This document shows, piece after piece, positions 53,283 through 62,405 of a DNA stretch of 64,000 bases. Each line of letters starts with the position of its first letter. The first letter of the stretch is position 1. This stretch comes from Schlesneria sp. DSM 10557 (GTDB lineage Bacteria; Planctomycetota; Planctomycetia; Planctomycetales; Planctomycetaceae), in NCBI RefSeq assembly GCF_041860085.1, contig NZ_CP124747.1, positions 3,224,001-3,288,000 of the forward strand. The letters run 5' to 3'. The notes beneath the pieces were generated by a model, which ran no database searches, was not told the DNA's origin, and saw nothing but the letters and a program-made list of their open reading frames with translations. The translations under genes were made by a program, and so were the position numbers.

Positions 53283-56200
53283 CTAACGAGCCTCGAAGTG
53301 GGGCGACTGGTTGTCTTGGGGTGTTGTTTGGAGGGAGTTGAATGCTGCGCTGACGCGCTGCTGGACCTTGGCCCAGCGGGTGTCGGACCATTCGAGGGTG
53401 ATTCGGCGAACTTGGGGTCGGAATACGACGAGTGACACTTCGTGCGGTCGTACTCCGAACCATTGCTGCACGGCGTAGGCGTACAGCCCCATCTGGATTT
53501 CATACGGGGCCAGCAGTTGTTCGACTGGGACCTCGAGCGGAAATTCTCCTGTCTTGTAGTCGATGACGTGCCAGCCCTGATCGGCCTGAATTAGCAGATC
53601 GATGACACCGGCAATCATCGGATCGGGTCGCGGAACAGGCCGCGCACCGGCCTCCGCAGCCTCGGACTTGCCCTCCTTGGGCCTGTCCTCCTTCAGGTTC
53701 GATGGCCAGGGGAGGAAGAATTCGACCTCTCGCTGAGTTGATTTGTAGCCGGCGAGTTCCTGCGCCAGTGGTGAACTGAAAAATTTCGTCAGCATCATCT
53801 CGGCCTGACGAACGACTCTTTGTGGGATCGCATCGGGGCTCCGCTGCACGGCCCGGGTCAGCAATTCTTCCCAGCCGTCCGGCTCGTCAAAGTGGGCCAC
53901 TTCCAGCACGGCGTGAACCAGCGTTCCCAGAGCCGTCGCCTGATCGGGATCCATGAACGATTCGGCATCCTGTCCCCGTTCCCGTTCCTGCCCTCTTTCC
54001 TGTCCCGGATGCGGCGTGATCTGGTGAGGTGCCCGTAGCGTCGCGTCGATCTCTTCGAGACGTGACACGCTGAGAACCGCCAGATCGTTTCGATCCGGTC
54101 CATACACGCGGGAGGTGACGGGGAACTCGCCGGGCTCTGCGTGCAGCACACGTCCGGGAATTTCTCCGACCGCGATGTGTTTTTCGTGATGCAGATGGAA
54201 GCGAGGCACCTGACACGCTTCACGATGAATGAAGACTTCCGGAACGGTGTCGCGTCCTCCGGTCCCAAACTCCGAAGTCCCCAGCAGGGGATCCATTTTC
54301 AGCAGCCCGGTACTGACATCAAAGCGGGACTCAAGCAGGATTCGCCACGGGGATTGAGCGGGTTTCTCAGGCTCGATTCCGGCGGACAGAATCAGGTAGT
54401 CGGCCGCTCGCGTGCAGGCGACGTAAAACAGGCGAATCGTCTCCGCCGCATCCGCTTCATCCTCGTCCAGCTTGTACATCTTCAGGCCGAGGTTATCGAC
54501 CTGACGTCCGAATTGTTCCGGCTGCTTGATCAGTGGCCCCAGTTCAGGGTGCAGGATGGCTGAGCCACCTCGCGGTGGCCCCTTCCGATCGATGTCGGCC
54601 ACGATCACCACGGGAAACTCCAGCCCCTTGGATTGATGGATCGACATCAACCGAATGACATCTCCCGACTCGGGCTGCGTGGTGGCAAATTCCTCACTCG
54701 ACTCTTCCAGCACCGAAGTCTGCAGACGGGTGACGAAATCCTTAAGGGTGTAAACATTACCACGATCGAACTGCCGCGCCATGTCGATCAGCTTTCGCAG
54801 ATTGGCGAGCTTACGTTCCCCCAGAAACTCGGCCAGCAGCGAAGCGTCGTAACCGGTCCGCTCAACCCCCTGGTTCAGCAGATCGGCAAGCGGAATTCGA
54901 TCCTTCAGATTTCGAAGTTCGCTCAGAACTTCGTTTGCAAACCGAATCCGGGATTTCTGATCGTCGGGTAGAAATGCCGGTGGTTCCTGCTGCAGGGCGT
55001 GGTGAAGCGAGGGTTTGTTTCGGGACGGGGAAGCGTGACCTGGCCCCTGCCCTGCTCCCTCTGCGGCAAGCTGTTGCGAGGCGGCAGCAACCTCCTCTGC
55101 CCCTTTCGCCCCGGAGCCCGAACTGGTGGCCAGTGCCTGGATCGCGTCGTCGCTCAGATTGAAGAACGGCGACCGGAGCACGCCGACCAGCCCGATGAGA
55201 TCATCAGGATCATCGAGATAACGACACAGATTCAACAGGTCGAAGACTTCCTGCTGCGCGAAAAACGCTTTGCCGCCGACGAGGTAGTATTCGAGTCCAT
55301 AACGACGGAGAGCCGCTTCGTAGTCCTGGACGTTCGACAGGGCGCGAAACAGGATGACGATATCACCCGGTTCGGTCCGGCGAAGAATCGGATTCCCCTG
55401 CGCGTCCCTGGCATGACTTCGAATCCGTGGCGTAGGGTCGTCCAGCAAGGCATAGATTCGCCGCGCGATCCAGTCTGCCTCCCGTCTGCGCAACTGGGGA
55501 GCGTTCGCGCGCGTCTCCTCGTCCTCCTCTGCCGACAACGCTTCGCTGGCACCCGATTCCTCGTCCTCCTGACGGGCCTCGACGACATCGTACCAGGCGA
55601 AGAGAAACTCGACTGCTGGTGTCGGCGAATGCTGGACCTTCTGGAACGGGTCGAGCGGCTCGTACTCCTCCAGTGCCGCAGAAAAGAGGTGATTCACGAA
55701 ATTCAGCACCGCAGGCTGACTGCGAAAGTTCACATTGAGGGGCAACCGCCCGTGCGGGGGGAGCTCGGCACTCATCGAAGTGAAGACGGTCGGGTCGGCC
55801 CGGCGGAAGCGGTAGATCGACTGCTTGCGGTCACCGACCATGAACAATTTACCGGCGGTCAATGCGGCACCGCACAGGCTGCGAACGACATCCGCCTGAA
55901 CGGGATCGGTGTCTTGAAACTCATCGACCATCAACAGCCGAATCCCCGCAGCGACTCGCTGACGCACGGCTTCGTGATCACGAAGCAGATCCCGTGCATG
56001 CAGCAGCAGATCGTCGAAGTCGAGCACTCCCTGAGCCCGTTTGGCAGCGGCGTACTCGGCGGCGGTCAGTTGGGTCAGACGGACGGCACGGCAGGCCAGT
56101 TCCGCAGAGATGGCGACGTGCTGCGGGTCAAATTCCAGTTGCTCCCGCAACTTGTCGACAGCCTTGCGCATTTTCTCCAGGACTAATTTGGCCTCTTCCT

Positions 56201-57101
56201 GCCGCTCGTCCGAGACCCAGTCCTTTTTCCCGCCCCCTCCCTGGACGCGGCACTGATCACGAATGTCTGCCAGCGTTTGCTCGACATTGGCCCAGTGGGT
56301 TTCGGGATGCAGCAGCGTGCTCAGGATGCCAATCCGCTCAATCATCGTCGGGTTCTTTGACGGCGATCCGGATAAGGCTTCCCGCAACCGCTCTACCAGA
56401 GGGGCTTTTCGGAAGTTGTCGACCAGGCGGGGCACATAATCAGTCTGCCACTTCTGCAACCACTGGGTTGCTAGTAACTCGGGCGTGACCTCGCTGAAAG
56501 CCGCAAAATCTATCTGGAAACGCTGCAGGGTGAAAGCTCGCAGATGCTCCCGAACCCGTTCGAGACCGAACTGCACAGTGAACGCGACGGCATCCTCATC
56601 CCCCTGCTCCAGCAGTCGGTGGAGGGTATCCCGGGCGACGCGTCGCAGCAGCGTGTCGGCCAGGGCCGGTTCGAGGACTGTGAACTGCGGATCGAGTCCC
56701 GCTTCGACGGCTTGCGACCGCAAGAGACTGGTGCAGAACGAGTGAATCGTGCTGATGCGTGCCCCATCCAGCCCTCGCAAAATTTCCAGCCAATGGTCGA
56801 CGTGATCGGCCGTGCAGGTTTGCAATTGATGATGACAGGCTGCACGAATCCGATTTCGCATTTCGCGAGCGGCGCGATCGGTGAAGGTGATGGCCACCAG
56901 TTGATGCAGATCGATGGGCGATTCGGCACTGGTCCCCGCGGGCTGCAGCCCTGCCAGAAACCGCTGTGTCAGCACGAATGTCTTACCGCATCCGGCCCCC
57001 GCGGAAAGGGCAATGGAAACCCCGCGGCGGTGAATGGCATCACTTTGTTGGGGGGTGAACGAGGGGGATTTTCCCGCGAATCGACCAGCTTCGTCACTCA
57101 T
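53283..57101 (-). CDS. AddA/RecB-like UvrD-family helicase-nuclease
   Basis: A 1272-residue DNA-repair protein for double-strand-break end processing. The order is standard for AddA/RecB: helicase motif I ALSAGAGCGKTF (Lys40), Ia ITFTDRAAREMRNRI, LDFDDLLLHARDLL, motif II RLLMVDEFQDTDPVQ, III LFMVGDRKQSIYRFR, IV NVNFRSQPAVLNF, V IRLMSIHQSKGLEFPVVIVA and VI IRLFYVACTRAADYL. The C-terminal PD-(D/E)XK nuclease has GVIDLLIQADQGWHVIDYKT. No AddB/RecC partner gene is adjacent. The right border of the mobile region ends 38 bases from its stop, so the neighbouring insertions have not damaged it. Confidence 0.92.
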   Translation of the reverse strand: MSDEAGRFAGKSPSFTPQQSDAIHRRGVSIALSAGAGCGKTFVLTQRFLAGLQPAGTSAESPIDLHQLVAITFTDRAAREMRNRIRAACHHQLQTCTADHVDHWLEILRGLDGARISTIHSFCTSLLRSQAVEAGLDPQFTVLEPALADTLLRRVARDTLHRLLEQGDEDAVAFTVQFGLERVREHLRAFTLQRFQIDFAAFSEVTPELLATQWLQKWQTDYVPRLVDNFRKAPLVERLREALSGSPSKNPTMIERIGILSTLLHPETHWANVEQTLADIRDQCRVQGGGGKKDWVSDERQEEAKLVLEKMRKAVDKLREQLEFDPQHVAISAELACRAVRLTQLTAAEYAAAKRAQGVLDFDDLLLHARDLLRDHEAVRQRVAAGIRLLMVDEFQDTDPVQADVVRSLCGAALTAGKLFMVGDRKQSIYRFRRADPTVFTSMSAELPPHGRLPLNVNFRSQPAVLNFVNHLFSAALEEYEPLDPFQKVQHSPTPAVEFLFAWYDVVEARQEDEESGASEALSAEEDEETRANAPQLRRREADWIARRIYALLDDPTPRIRSHARDAQGNPILRRTEPGDIVILFRALSNVQDYEAALRRYGLEYYLVGGKAFFAQQEVFDLLNLCRYLDDPDDLIGLVGVLRSPFFNLSDDAIQALATSSGSGAKGAEEVAAASQQLAAEGAGQGPGHASPSRNKPSLHHALQQEPPAFLPDDQKSRIRFANEVLSELRNLKDRIPLADLLNQGVERTGYDASLLAEFLGERKLANLRKLIDMARQFDRGNVYTLKDFVTRLQTSVLEESSEEFATTQPESGDVIRLMSIHQSKGLEFPVVIVADIDRKGPPRGGSAILHPELGPLIKQPEQFGRQVDNLGLKMYKLDEDEADAAETIRLFYVACTRAADYLILSAGIEPEKPAQSPWRILLESRFDVSTGLLKMDPLLGTSEFGTGGRDTVPEVFIHREACQVPRFHLHHEKHIAVGEIPGRVLHAEPGEFPVTSRVYGPDRNDLAVLSVSRLEEIDATLRAPHQITPHPGQERGQERERGQDAESFMDPDQATALGTLVHAVLEVAHFDEPDGWEELLTRAVQRSPDAIPQRVVRQAEMMLTKFFSSPLAQELAGYKSTQREVEFFLPWPSNLKEDRPKEGKSEAAEAGARPVPRPDPMIAGVIDLLIQADQGWHVIDYKTGEFPLEVPVEQLLAPYEIQMGLYAYAVQQWFGVRPHEVSLVVFRPQVRRITLEWSDTRWAKVQQRVSAAFNSLQTTPQDNQSPHFEAR

Positions 57102-57157
57102 AACCGATTATTCCAAAAAGGCTTACATCCACGATCAGCGTGAAGAGCGTTCCGGGG

Positions 57158-57185
57158 TTGTGTGGTATTCTCGACACACTATAGA
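57158..57185 (+). promoter_or_regulatory. Possible promoter of the fatty-acid cluster
   Basis: TTGTGT (57158-57163) and TATAGA (57180-57185) with 16-base spacing, 115 bases before the first gene. A weak match, chosen by position. Confidence 0.3.
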
Positions 57186-57300
57186 ATGAACTATTTATGG
57201 TCGCTCGTGTGTGAGTAGGATTCTTGCAAACCCGACCTGCAGTAGCACGCGTTGCCTGAGTTCACGATCAGTGCAGCGGTGCGGAAATGGACGTAGTTGA

Positions 57301-57780
57301 ATGCGATTTTTGCTGATTGACCGCATTACGGAGTTGGAACCGCAGAAGTCCATCACGGCACTCAAAAACCTGTCCTTGGCCGAGGAATACCTGGCGGATC
57401 ACTTTCCCGGGTTTCCCGTCATGCCAGGCGTGCTGATGCTGGAGACGCTGATTCAGGCTGGCGGCTGGCTGATGAGGCACGCGGACAATTTTGCTTACAG
57501 CACCGTCATGCTGAAGGAAGTGCGTGCCATCCGTTACAATAACTTTGTGACCCCGGGAAACACGTTGATCGTGAAGATGGCGGTCCGCAAGCAGGCAGGC
57601 ACAACCTGGGAGTTTAACGGGTCCGGAACGGTGAACGGTGATTCGGCGGTCTCCGCGAAGCTCACCCTCGAAGCATTTAATCTGCGTGATCAAAATCCAT
57701 CACTGGCAGACTCTGATGCGCTTCGAATTCAAACTTACCGGGACATATTTCAACAGATCTGGACACCCCCGCAAGCCTGA
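57301..57780 (+). CDS. FabZ-like 3-hydroxyacyl-ACP dehydratase, paralogue 1
   Basis: A 159-residue hot-dog-fold protein that should dehydrate 3-hydroxyacyl-ACP. The active-site motif HFPGFPVMPGVLMLE has His34 and Glu48, matching FabZ (HFPGxPxxPGVLxxE). The block QAGGWLMRH follows, and the usual KxxRAI region is KEVRAIRYNNFVTPGNTL. There is no clear ribosome-binding site before the ATG. It heads a cluster of FabG, ACP, a second FabZ-like gene and FabF, all plus-strand. Confidence 0.9.
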   Translation: MRFLLIDRITELEPQKSITALKNLSLAEEYLADHFPGFPVMPGVLMLETLIQAGGWLMRHADNFAYSTVMLKEVRAIRYNNFVTPGNTLIVKMAVRKQAGTTWEFNGSGTVNGDSAVSAKLTLEAFNLRDQNPSLADSDALRIQTYRDIFQQIWTPPQA

Positions 57781-57873
57781 CGCGTTTTCGCGGCGCCGGA
57801 TAAATTCGCAATGGAACTGAGACGTATCTGACGCTGGTCGGCAAGATACGGCGATTTTTGAGGATCTACTACG

Positions 57874-58629
57874 ATGAATGTCTCTGAACGTGTCGCACTC
57901 GTTACTGGTGGAAGTCGCGGGATCGGAAAAGCAATCGTCTTCGCACTCGCCAAAGCCGGCGCGAAAGTGGCTTTCGTCTATCAGTCCAACCAGGAGGCCG
58001 CTGACCAGATCGTGACCGAGCTGACGTCGCAAGGTCATGAAGTGTACGCGATTAAGGCTGATGTCTCGCAAAAATCCGAAGCGGACGCCGCCATCGAGAA
58101 TGTGGTGTCAAAATGGGGGCGTCTGGATATCCTCGTCAACAATGCGGGCATTATTCGCGACAAACTGGTGCTCGCGATGTCTCCCGAAGAATGGCATGAA
58201 GTCATCAATACGAATCTGTCGAGTGTCTTTAATTTTTGTCAGGCAGCAATACGTCCGATGATGAGTAACAGGTTTGGTCGAATTGTGAATATGTCGAGCG
58301 TCGCCGCTGACTTTTCCAATCCCGGCCAGGCCAACTATGCGGCGAGCAAGGCGGGGATCGAAGGATTTTCCCGTTGTCTCGCCACCGAGTACGCCAAGCG
58401 GGGCATTACAGTGAACTGTGTTGCTCCCGGATTCATCGAGACGGACATGACAGTCGCGGTTGTGAATGCTGCAGGAGACAAAGTAAAGAACTCCATTCCT
58501 GTCAAGCGATTGGGGAAGCCAGAAGATATCGCCAATGCGGTATTGTTTCTGGCGAGCGAAGAATCCAGCTACATCACAGGCCAGGTGTTGAAAGTCGATG
58601 GAGGACTGACACTTGGCGGTATGGGTTAA
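57874..58629 (+). CDS. fabG: 3-oxoacyl-ACP reductase
   Basis: A 251-residue short-chain dehydrogenase, the NADPH-dependent ketoreductase of fatty-acid elongation. NADP-binding TGGSRGIGKA, structural NNAG (89-92), catalytic Ser142, Tyr155 and Lys159 (YAASK) are present. APGFIETDM and the C-terminal GQVLKVDGGLTLGGMG are family-typical. Length is standard. It lies 93 bases after the FabZ-like gene and 145 bases before the ACP gene. Confidence 0.95.
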   Translation: MNVSERVALVTGGSRGIGKAIVFALAKAGAKVAFVYQSNQEAADQIVTELTSQGHEVYAIKADVSQKSEADAAIENVVSKWGRLDILVNNAGIIRDKLVLAMSPEEWHEVINTNLSSVFNFCQAAIRPMMSNRFGRIVNMSSVAADFSNPGQANYAASKAGIEGFSRCLATEYAKRGITVNCVAPGFIETDMTVAVVNAAGDKVKNSIPVKRLGKPEDIANAVLFLASEESSYITGQVLKVDGGLTLGGMG

Positions 58630-58774
58630 TTTTTGTCAGGAACATGATTTGACCGATTGATGACTCACTCCATCCGTCGGGATTGAATCGATTTATTTGA
58701 ATTTGGGTGAAAATTAGAAATGAACTGCCGCAAGCCAATGTGGTCCGGCACGGCAGTTCTCAGGAGAATCTTGG

Positions 58775-59170
58775 ATGCCATCTCACGACGAAATCTACGA
58801 AAAAGTAAAAGCGACACTGATCGACGCCCTGGGGGTCGATGACGACGATGTCACGCCCGCGTCACGCTTGAAAGCCGACCTGGGAGCGGAATCGATTGAC
58901 TTCCTCGATATCGTCTTCCGTCTTGAAAAGAACTTCGGGATCAAGATTCCCCGCAACGAACTGTTCCCCGAAAGTCTGTTCGCCGCGGATTCCGGCTTCG
59001 CCGAAAACGGCAAAGTCACCGAAAAGGGTCTCAGCGAACTGCGAACCAAGCTGCCCCACGCAGACTCGGCCGCTATCGACAAGCTGGCTCAAGATCCCAA
59101 GGTCGAAAACGTCGAAGACCTGTTCACCGTCAACATGGTTGTGAACTTCCTCGCTTCGAAGCTGAACTAG
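58775..59170 (+). CDS. Acyl carrier protein, enlarged form
   Basis: A 131-residue carrier protein, about 50 residues longer than the usual ACP. The phosphopantetheine site is Ser40 in LGAESIDFLDIVFRLE. The helix-III/IV region expected directly afterwards is displaced by an insert of roughly 45 residues (LFAADSGFAENGKVTEKGLS ... KLAQDPKVENVEDL) before the final VEDLFTVNMVVNFLASKL. It is acidic, as ACPs are. Placement between FabG and a dehydratase suggests a dedicated carrier for this pathway and not the general AcpP. Confidence 0.88.
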   Translation: MPSHDEIYEKVKATLIDALGVDDDDVTPASRLKADLGAESIDFLDIVFRLEKNFGIKIPRNELFPESLFAADSGFAENGKVTEKGLSELRTKLPHADSAAIDKLAQDPKVENVEDLFTVNMVVNFLASKLN

Positions 59171-59183
59171 TTCACGAGCATTC

Positions 59184-59204
59184 CAATGAGAACTGCTCTC
59201 ATTG
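59184..59204 (+). terminator. Hairpin after the ACP gene
   Basis: An 8-bp perfect stem with a 5-base loop, 14 bases past the ACP stop. It lacks a T-tract, so it may stabilise the ACP mRNA 3' end or cause partial termination. Confidence 0.45.
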
Positions 59205-59384
59205 AACAAGCGATACCTCGCTGCTTCGGAGAAATCGACGAAGCAGCGACATCCCTTTTTGCGCCGGTCTGACGGGCACGGGGATCAACGACCTTCTGCG
59301 TTCAGTGCCCTGGTCTCGGCAATCGGCCCGCCCCAGTGCTCTGCAGAATGTCGCGCGCGAGATGATCAGCAGAAATAGACATTT

Positions 59385-59412
59385 ACACGGAATTTGCCAC
59401 ACGGAATTTGCC
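59385..59412. repeat. 14-bp tandem duplication
   Basis: ACACGGAATTTGCC twice in direct tandem, followed by ACAC. Confidence 0.8.
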
Positions 59413-59503
59413 ACACTGTCAGGAAAGACCGTTTTGGACATTGAGGGCTCTGGCCCGTCCAAAATCGTGGCGACCCGACTGTCCGAGATGGATCAATAAC
59501 ATC

Positions 59504-60010
59504 ATGCGCTGGATCTGGATTGACCGGTTTGTTGAATTTGCAGATGGCTCTCACGCCAAAGCGATCAAGAACATCACTTTGGCGGAAGATCATTTGCACG
59601 ACCACTTTCCGGGCTTTCCCGTGATGCCTCCGTCACTGATGCTGGAAGGAATGGCACAGACCGGTGGCATCCTTCTCGGAAAAGTGAATGATTTCAACAA
59701 GGTTGTCATTCTGGCGAAGGTGCCAAGAATGACATACCACAGCTGGGCCATTCCCGGCGACACCCTGACCTATACCGCCAAGTTGATCGATGTGCGGGAC
59801 GAAGGGGGCATGGTCGAAGCGACAGCCCACGTCGGCGATCGACTGGTGGCGGAAGGCGAAATCGTCTTCGCTCATGTCAACGAGAATGTCGCTGGCGGAG
59901 TCCGAATCGATCAGAAGAATTTCGTATTTTCCATGCGATTGCTGGGAGTGATGGATGTTGGAAAAGCGGGTGACGGAGCCAAAGAAGATCCCACGTCAGG
60001 GAATCCGTAA
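59504..60010 (+). CDS. FabZ-like 3-hydroxyacyl-ACP dehydratase, paralogue 2
   Basis: A 168-residue hot-dog-fold protein beginning at ATG 59504 (MRWIWIDRF); a longer frame from 59408 adds non-homologous residues. The active site HFPGFPVMPPSLMLEGMAQT has His34 and Glu48, at the same positions as paralogue 1, but PP replaces PG after the motif. KVPRMTYHSWAIPGDTLTYT follows. A charged tail of ~25 residues extends past the fold. Together with paralogue 1 it may give two chain-length or double-bond specificities. Confidence 0.9.
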   Translation: MRWIWIDRFVEFADGSHAKAIKNITLAEDHLHDHFPGFPVMPPSLMLEGMAQTGGILLGKVNDFNKVVILAKVPRMTYHSWAIPGDTLTYTAKLIDVRDEGGMVEATAHVGDRLVAEGEIVFAHVNENVAGGVRIDQKNFVFSMRLLGVMDVGKAGDGAKEDPTSGNP

Positions 60011-60092
60011 CTCCGTCGTAGTGCTCGCTTCCACGAGAATCAGCTAATCACGTCAGAGACATCCATCAAAGAATTTATTCTTGGAGTTCAAC

Positions 60093-61373
60093 ATGAGACG
60101 GCGAGTTGTCGTCACCGGTATCGGAGCTATCACCCCGATCGGTAATACTGTCGAAGAGATGTGGAAGTCACTCCAGGAAGCCAAGAGCGGAATCGGTCCG
60201 ATTACGCACTTTGATGCTTCGCACTTCCCGACGACATTCGCCGCCGAAGTCAAAAACTTCGACCTCAAGAACTACGTCGACGATCCGCGACGGTTCGAGC
60301 ATTGCGGCCTGAACATCCGGTTCGCCATTGGCGCAGCCCGTCAAGCGGTCGATGATTCCGGTGTCCTCGACAGCGTCGACCCGTCACGGTTCGGAATCTA
60401 TCTGGGTGCGGGCGAAGGTCAGCAGGATTTTGCCCGCGTGATGAGCCTTATTGCCGAGTCACAGCACGACGGTCATGTCGACCTCGAAGCGTTCACTCGC
60501 GTCGGTCTCACTCGTCTGCACGCGCAGCAGGAACTGGAGCAGGAACCGAACATGCCGGCAGGCCATCTGGCCAGTCTGTTCGATGCACAGGGACCGAACC
60601 TGAACTGTCTGACCGCTTGTGCGGCATCCAGTCAGGCGATTGGCGAAGCGACCGAAATCATTCGCCGTGGCGACGCAGACGTCATGCTTTCGGGCGGTGC
60701 CCACAGCATGATTCACCCCTTCGGTGTGACGGGCTTCAACCTGTTAACCGCGCTGTCGACTCACAACAACGAGCCTCAGCGTGCCTCGCGTCCCTTCGAC
60801 CGCGACCGGGACGGTTTCGTGCTGGGTGAAGGTGCGGGGATGGTGATTCTCGAAGAGCTCGAACACGCGAAGAAGCGCGGCGCCCGGATCTATGCAGAAC
60901 TGGTCGGCTACGGTTCCACGGCGGACGCCTACCGCATCACCGATATTCATCCTGAAGGTCGGGGTGCTGTCGCCTGCATTAATATGGCGTTGCGCGACGC
61001 CAAGCTGAATGCCGAAGATATTCAGTATATCAATGCTCACGGCACCAGCACAGAAGTTAATGATAAGGTCGAGACCGCGGCGATCAAAACATCGTTCGGT
61101 CCCTCCGCGTACAAGACGCCCGTTTCCAGCATCAAGAGCATGATGGGCCACCTGATCGCCGCTGCTGGAAGCGTTGAAGCGATCACCTGCCTGTTGTCGA
61201 TGCGAGACAACGTCTTGCCACCGACAATCAACTATGAGACTCCCGACCCTGACTGCGATCTGGACTACGTCCCCAATCAGGCTCGCGAGGCTCAGGTCCG
61301 TCGTACATTGTCGAACAGCTTCGGATTCGGTGGTCAGAACTGCTCATTGATATTCGCGGAATTTGAGAGTTAG
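60093..61373 (+). CDS. fabF: Beta-ketoacyl-ACP synthase II (KASII-type)
   Basis: A 426-residue condensing enzyme that elongates acyl-ACP with malonyl-ACP. ATG 60093 is supported by TTGGAG six bases upstream. Catalytic triad residues are Cys176 (LTACAASSQAIG), His316 (INAHGTSTEVND) and His353 (SMMGHLIAAAG), with Lys348. RPFDRDRDGFVLGEGAGM and NSFGFGGQN are family blocks. It closes the fatty-acid cluster, 82 bases after the second dehydratase. FabF is a conservative name; a specialised KAS is possible given the enlarged ACP nearby. Confidence 0.92.
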   Translation: MRRRVVVTGIGAITPIGNTVEEMWKSLQEAKSGIGPITHFDASHFPTTFAAEVKNFDLKNYVDDPRRFEHCGLNIRFAIGAARQAVDDSGVLDSVDPSRFGIYLGAGEGQQDFARVMSLIAESQHDGHVDLEAFTRVGLTRLHAQQELEQEPNMPAGHLASLFDAQGPNLNCLTACAASSQAIGEATEIIRRGDADVMLSGGAHSMIHPFGVTGFNLLTALSTHNNEPQRASRPFDRDRDGFVLGEGAGMVILEELEHAKKRGARIYAELVGYGSTADAYRITDIHPEGRGAVACINMALRDAKLNAEDIQYINAHGTSTEVNDKVETAAIKTSFGPSAYKTPVSSIKSMMGHLIAAAGSVEAITCLLSMRDNVLPPTINYETPDPDCDLDYVPNQAREAQVRRTLSNSFGFGGQNCSLIFAEFES

Positions 61374-61394
61374 TTCTGTCAGAGGAAATGACAA

Positions 61395-62405
61395 TTGTTC
61401 TGGCTGTCAATTCTCGTGGCCAGCGTGGTCGCAGTGGATGTTATTGTCCAGTGCATCTATGTTCGCCTCGTGCTGCGGATCTTCGAAACGAAGCCTCCTT
61501 TCTCTGTCCCGCCTGTACCACGGGATCCGGCTGCGGAAGAGGTCTCGTTTCAAACCCGCGATGGAATTACTCTCCGGGGAAGTATCCACTTTAACGGCCA
61601 GAGCGTCCCTCGGGGTGTCATCCTTTTCTGCCCCGAACTCGAAGGGAGCCACTGGTCGGCATCGATCTACGCCCGCGGGTTGCTGGAAGCGGGGTTCAAG
61701 GTCGTCGCCTTCGATTTCCGAAATCAGGGTGAAAGCGGTTCCCTGCAGGGGTATTCCCCGCTGCACTGGGCCACCGAGTTTGAAGTGGAAGATGCCCTTT
61801 CGGCACTCCGCTTCATCGCCAGCCGACCAGACCTTAATCACCTGCCGCTGGGAGTGATGGGGGTCAGTCGTGGATCGACTCCCGCATTGATCGCTGCGGC
61901 CCGGTCAGAACGTGTGAAGGCCGTCTTCTGCGAGGGTGCCTATTCCACCGATGCCCTGCTGGTGCACTTTATTTCCCGCTGGGCAACACTCTACGTTCCC
62001 CGTGTCTTCCTGCCGCTGTTGCCGATGTGGCACATCCGCCTGACATCGGTCCTGGTTCGCTGGACCAGTCAACTTCTGCGGAAACGCCCCTATGTGGTTC
62101 TGGAGAACTGGCTGCAGCTGCTCAGAAACCGTTCTGTACTGCTCGTCGCTGGGGAACGTGACAACTATGTCCACCCGGATGTCGGGCGTCACTTATACCG
62201 CCGCCTGGATTCTCCGAGGGCGAAACTGTGGCTGGTCCCCGCCGCCAAGCACAACCGCGCCCGGCATGTGGCCCCGATCGAATATGATCGACGTATCAGT
62301 GATTTTTTCGATACCTCCCTCGACCCGCGCGAGACGCTGTCGAATCAACGCCCGCACCTGAAAGTTACTGGTGCAGCGATCGGCGGGGATCTGTTGCTGA
62401 AATAA
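61395..62405 (+). CDS. Membrane-anchored alpha/beta hydrolase
   Basis: A 336-residue hydrolase starting at TTG 61395, with AGAGGAA about 8 bases upstream. A membrane segment (FWLSILVASVVAVDVIVQCI) precedes an alpha/beta-hydrolase domain. Nucleophile Ser in GVSRGS, acid Asp in GERDNYVHPD, and His in AAKHNRARH are visible; VILFCPELEGSHWSAS holds the oxyanion region. Only 21 bases from fabF, so it may be in the same transcript, perhaps acting as an esterase or thioesterase. Its 3' end overlaps the convergent gene by 41 bases. Confidence 0.85.
   Translation: MFWLSILVASVVAVDVIVQCIYVRLVLRIFETKPPFSVPPVPRDPAAEEVSFQTRDGITLRGSIHFNGQSVPRGVILFCPELEGSHWSASIYARGLLEAGFKVVAFDFRNQGESGSLQGYSPLHWATEFEVEDALSALRFIASRPDLNHLPLGVMGVSRGSTPALIAAARSERVKAVFCEGAYSTDALLVHFISRWATLYVPRVFLPLLPMWHIRLTSVLVRWTSQLLRKRPYVVLENWLQLLRNRSVLLVAGERDNYVHPDVGRHLYRRLDSPRAKLWLVPAAKHNRARHVAPIEYDRRISDFFDTSLDPRETLSNQRPHLKVTGAAIGGDLLLK

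Larger units (their letters stand above)
59171..59503. other. Intergenic with hairpin and short tandem repeat
   Basis: About 330 bases between the ACP and second dehydratase. It holds a stem CAATGAGA/TCTCATTG (59184-59204) just past the ACP stop and a 14-bp tandem duplication ACACGGAATTTGCC (59385-59412). No gene is seen. Confidence 0.5.

Noticed and set aside
54999-56186. 395-codon plus-strand frame inside the AddA/RecB-like gene
   Set aside because: Antisense shadow of conserved helicase motifs.
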